NCBI GenBank assembly: GCA_018675995.1
Contig: JABGWZ010000269.1
Coordinates: 1-64,000, forward strand
Origin: Opitutia bacterium
GTDB lineage: Bacteria; Verrucomicrobiota; Verrucomicrobiia; Opitutales; Seribacteraceae
Direction: 5' to 3'
Length of the DNA stretch: 64,000 nt
The translations under genes and the position numbers were made by a program. The notes beneath the pieces are model-generated. The model was not told where the DNA came from and did not search any database. It saw only the letters and a list, made by a program, of their open reading frames with translations. Below are positions 60,893 through 64,000 of this stretch, in pieces (position 1 is the stretch's first letter; every line of letters begins with the position of its first letter).

Positions 60893-61363
60893 CTAATCGG
60901 CTGCGGAACGTGAAGCGAGAAGAAAATGAGGCCAAAGATCATCTTTTTCAATAATCTCAAGTGCATTAGCTTCTTCGCGTTTCATTATTTTACGATCATT
61001 TGCATTCTTATCATCAAATCCAACAAGGTGCAGCAATCCGTGGATTAGATAAAGACTAAGTTCTTGATCAAAAGTTAGTTTTTCATTATCAGAAAATTCG
61101 ATTGCCTGATCAACAGAAACGCAAATTTCACCAACCAAATCATTTTCTGGGTCTGCCGGAAATGTAATTACATCTGTTGGCCGAAAATCGTTTAAGAACT
61201 GACCATGTAATTGAGAATGATCTTCTTTGTTAAGAAATACAACCGAGAGCACACCCTTAGAGTTACAATTATAGCTCGAAGCAACTCTCTTAAAAAAAGC
61301 ATTGATCCGCGCTTCACTGACTGACAGTGAAGGATAAAGGTTAGTTATTTCAATCGTGAACAA
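60893..61363 (-). CDS. ybeY: Endoribonuclease YbeY
   Basis: LIHGLLHLVGFDDKNAND (HGxLHxxGxDH-like with D in place of the last H), TDVITFPAD. Confidence 0.9.
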   Translation of the reverse strand: MFTIEITNLYPSLSVSEARINAFFKRVASSYNCNSKGVLSVVFLNKEDHSQLHGQFLNDFRPTDVITFPADPENDLVGEICVSVDQAIEFSDNEKLTFDQELSLYLIHGLLHLVGFDDKNANDRKIMKREEANALEIIEKDDLWPHFLLASRSAAD

Positions 61364-61408
61364 GACCGTAAAAATAGATGATTATTTATCGTAAGGTTAA
61401 GAACTTGA

Positions 61409-63877
61409 TTACTTACCATTGGTATCACTCTCGTTTTCATCGTCAGGATACTCAATTCGGGAATGCAGCATATTTAATGTTGTCTTAGTAAAACTCTCCT
61501 TAATCTTGGCTACTTCCTCCAGAGTAAGCGGGCATTCGTCTAACTGATTATCCTCCAACCTGTCTTGAAAAATTTTCTCGAGCAGTTCTTCAACACTATG
61601 ATGCGTAACCTTTGGAAGGCTCCTTGCAGCCGCTTCCACTGAATCGGCAAAAAAGATAATCGCACTTTCCTTAAACCTGGGTTTGGGACCGTCATAACGA
61701 TAAGTCGACTCATCAGGTTCATCGTCAGCTAATTCTCCATAAGGCAGCTTTTCCTGTTTGATTTTTTTCTTTGCTTGGTGAAAAAAATACTTCACTAAGG
61801 TAGTCCCATGATGTTGCCTGATTACATCACGAATAATCTTTGGTAATCTATTTTCCCTAGCCATATCAATTCCTTCCTTCACATGGCTTTTTATTATCAG
61901 TGCACTCATTGCTGGGTTTTGTCGATTATGTGGATTACCAAACTCCCCTTGATTCTCATTGAAATAATGTGGCTGAACCATTTTTCCGATATCATGAAAC
62001 AAAGAACAAGCTCTGCAAAGAATTGGATTTGCACCCACTGCAATCGCTGCATTTTCGGATAAATTGGCCACCATTAAACTATGGTGATATGTGCCGGGTG
62101 CATCGACTTGCATCTTTCGAAGAAGAGGATGATTAAAATCTGTTAATTCAAACAGAGTCGCATCTGTCGCAACTTTAAATGCATTTTCAATCAGGGGCAT
62201 TACAGCAAGGACCAAGCCACCGGTAAAAACTCCCATTAGCAAAGAGGCAACGGCATGATTCATTAGGCTTACCCCTCCGCCCCCGGAGACAAAACCAATA
62301 CCCAAAGATAAAACTGCACCCGTTAATCCAGCCAATGCTCCTGCTTTTAGTGCACCCCCTCGCAACCGGATTTCTCTGCAAAAATACGCCCCTACTAAAG
62401 CAGCACCCAGTGAGTTTGAAAATGCCTCAACTCCAGAATTTTGCATCGTGGCATGGAAGATACTTGTCATTAATGCCGATAACGCAGCCATTCGTGGTCC
62501 AACTGTTATCATTACAACCATAGGTGCAAATGCGACCGGAATAAGGTACGGAATTAAGCCCACTAAAAGAGTATTTTCGCCAAAAAGATCGGTCGAACCA
62601 AGCTCAAGGATAAACCTTGATAAGGAAAGATTAGCAAGAATTGCAACAGCAACTATGGTTGATCGAATGGTATCTCTCCAAAAATTGGGCAAAACAAGGC
62701 TAATGTAAAAAATGGCTATTAAAAAAGTCACCAATGTTATAAAAATTCTTTTAGGCAAAAGATCTCGATCCGAAGTTGTAAGAGAAAGGAACTCCATATA
62801 TTTCTCCAAATCAACCTTACTCAATTTGCCTCCTTTTTTAAGAATGGCCTCTCCTTCTTTCACAATAACTAATGGTGGGTCCATCTCAGCAATTGCCCGG
62901 TCCTGTGCTGCGGTGGTAGCTTCCCTGTCTATATTCCTTAAAAATAACCCTTTCCTGACAAATGACGAAAGAGAATCTGCAAAATCATTCCTGAACTGCT
63001 GTGCTGAAAATGATGAATTTTCATCTCCACTCTCAATAAAGTCTTCAAGTATGAGCCCAGATTCTGGGAACGGTCCGTCGCTGCTCAGGTGTTCCTCTAT
63101 TTCAGTCAGGGATTTTGAAAATTCAGGATATTTCAACATTATTTCTCTAGCATCCACATTAAACCGTAATCCATTCTGAATTCCTGTTATTATAACAAGT
63201 TGGTTGGACAAAGACAGCATCGCGGAATTAATTTGATTTGTAGCATTAGTTTCCGATAAAAACTTCTGATCCACCGAGGGAAACTTAACTACACCGGTTA
63301 AATGTAGCTTTCCCAGGAGGTTAGAAATTTTTTCAAAAAAACTTTGTTTCCCTGAAAAGTTTTTCCAATGTAACAAATTTACAAGTTCGTCCTCAGTTAA
63401 TTCTAAATTAAAATTTGTTAAGAGCTCATCACTTAAAGAAACTCGAGCTGTAACTCGTGATTCTTCGTCCATAGATGATAACAGGGTGAGCCCCTCCTCT
63501 AAACGCAAAAGGGCACTTTTGAAACTCTCCTCGCCAACTAAATTCCTCGCAAATTCCCTCGGGGTACTGCTTCTTATCCATTCCTCTTCTTCGGTTCTGC
63601 GCACTTCACTTTCATAAGTAAAAGATCTGTCAGAATAAATATTTTCTGGGGCAACTTCCCCAAGAGAGCGAAGTCCAGGTGGATCCTGCCCAACAAAACA
63701 GATAAAAACGATCGCCGCAGCGAAAACAGCGGTGAAAAAACCTTGCTTACCAAATTTTTCCCAAAATCCACGTAATCCTTGAAAATCAACCTCATCTTCG
63801 TTTACCTCGTCCAATCCTTTCCTCCTGCGAGCAAGATCCCTGCTCCGTTTTTTACGCAATGATTTTTTTTCTTCCAT
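61409..63877 (-). CDS. pgpH: 7TM-HD family c-di-AMP phosphodiesterase PgpH-like
   Basis: 7TM region plus PGTYHHSLMVANLSENAAIAVGANPILCRACSLFHDIGKMVQPHYFNENQ. Confidence 0.92.
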   Translation of the reverse strand: MEEKKSLRKKRSRDLARRRKGLDEVNEDEVDFQGLRGFWEKFGKQGFFTAVFAAAIVFICFVGQDPPGLRSLGEVAPENIYSDRSFTYESEVRRTEEEEWIRSSTPREFARNLVGEESFKSALLRLEEGLTLLSSMDEESRVTARVSLSDELLTNFNLELTEDELVNLLHWKNFSGKQSFFEKISNLLGKLHLTGVVKFPSVDQKFLSETNATNQINSAMLSLSNQLVIITGIQNGLRFNVDAREIMLKYPEFSKSLTEIEEHLSSDGPFPESGLILEDFIESGDENSSFSAQQFRNDFADSLSSFVRKGLFLRNIDREATTAAQDRAIAEMDPPLVIVKEGEAILKKGGKLSKVDLEKYMEFLSLTTSDRDLLPKRIFITLVTFLIAIFYISLVLPNFWRDTIRSTIVAVAILANLSLSRFILELGSTDLFGENTLLVGLIPYLIPVAFAPMVVMITVGPRMAALSALMTSIFHATMQNSGVEAFSNSLGAALVGAYFCREIRLRGGALKAGALAGLTGAVLSLGIGFVSGGGGVSLMNHAVASLLMGVFTGGLVLAVMPLIENAFKVATDATLFELTDFNHPLLRKMQVDAPGTYHHSLMVANLSENAAIAVGANPILCRACSLFHDIGKMVQPHYFNENQGEFGNPHNRQNPAMSALIIKSHVKEGIDMARENRLPKIIRDVIRQHHGTTLVKYFFHQAKKKIKQEKLPYGELADDEPDESTYRYDGPKPRFKESAIIFFADSVEAAARSLPKVTHHSVEELLEKIFQDRLEDNQLDECPLTLEEVAKIKESFTKTTLNMLHSRIEYPDDENESDTNGK

Positions 63878-63891
63878 GGTAAAAATATCTT

Positions 63892-64000
63892 TTATTCCTT
63901 GCTCGATTCGTATGCTGAAATGATCTTGCTCACCAATGGATGTCTTACCACATCTCCATGATCAAACTCGTGAAAATGAACATCTTCAACTTTAGATAAA
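63892..64000 (-). CDS. phoH: PhoH family ATPase (C-terminal fragment, runs off right edge)
   Basis: Reverse translation ...LSKVEDVHFHEFDHGDVVRHPLVSKIISAYESSKE*, matching the PhoH C-terminal DVVRHPLV signature; sits next to pgpH-ybeY. Confidence 0.85.
   Translation of the reverse strand, partial: LSKVEDVHFHEFDHGDVVRHPLVSKIISAYESSKE

Noticed and set aside
62187-63179. Additional ORFs on both strands within pgpH
   Set aside because: Overlap the 7TM-HD coding frame; no coherent family signature.

Overview
The window looks like a chromosomal backbone segment of a Verrucomicrobiota/Opitutae-like bacterium. That assignment is inferred from gene content (long GreA, Trp-rich C-terminal motif, gene order) and was not tested. 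It holds about 52 convincing CDSs. No rRNA, tRNA, CRISPR array, prophage or intact insertion sequence was recognised. Main blocks: partial manC; aspS; an S9 peptidase with a VHL-beta-like domain; two amt-glnK units, each preceded by a -24/-12 sigma54-type promoter; a DsbD-like protein with rearranged domains; a membrane protein with a transposase-like HTH and a vWA-like domain; rsmE/rsmD/rsmE-like genes; a glucosylglycerate-type locus (GpgS, GH13_18 phosphorylase, two GT4-like enzymes, an M20-like protein lacking the catalytic Glu-Glu); rpsP-trmD-rplS without rimM; a TetR-controlled RND efflux operon; greA, coaD, pgsA, pgpA, ptsH, ptsI; ispE, pyrF, ispD, ispF; ndk; clpC-mcsB-mcsA; ilvE, acs, queA, ruvC, recF; and recO, ybeY, pgpH, phoH. 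The best leads are the DsbD circular permutation, the M20 pseudoenzyme translationally coupled to gpgS, the transposase-HTH/vWA membrane protein, the VHL-like domain in a peptidase, and the paired sigma54 amt-glnK units with unlike Amts but near-identical GlnKs. All calls come from reading the sequence and supplied ORFs; no database search was run.
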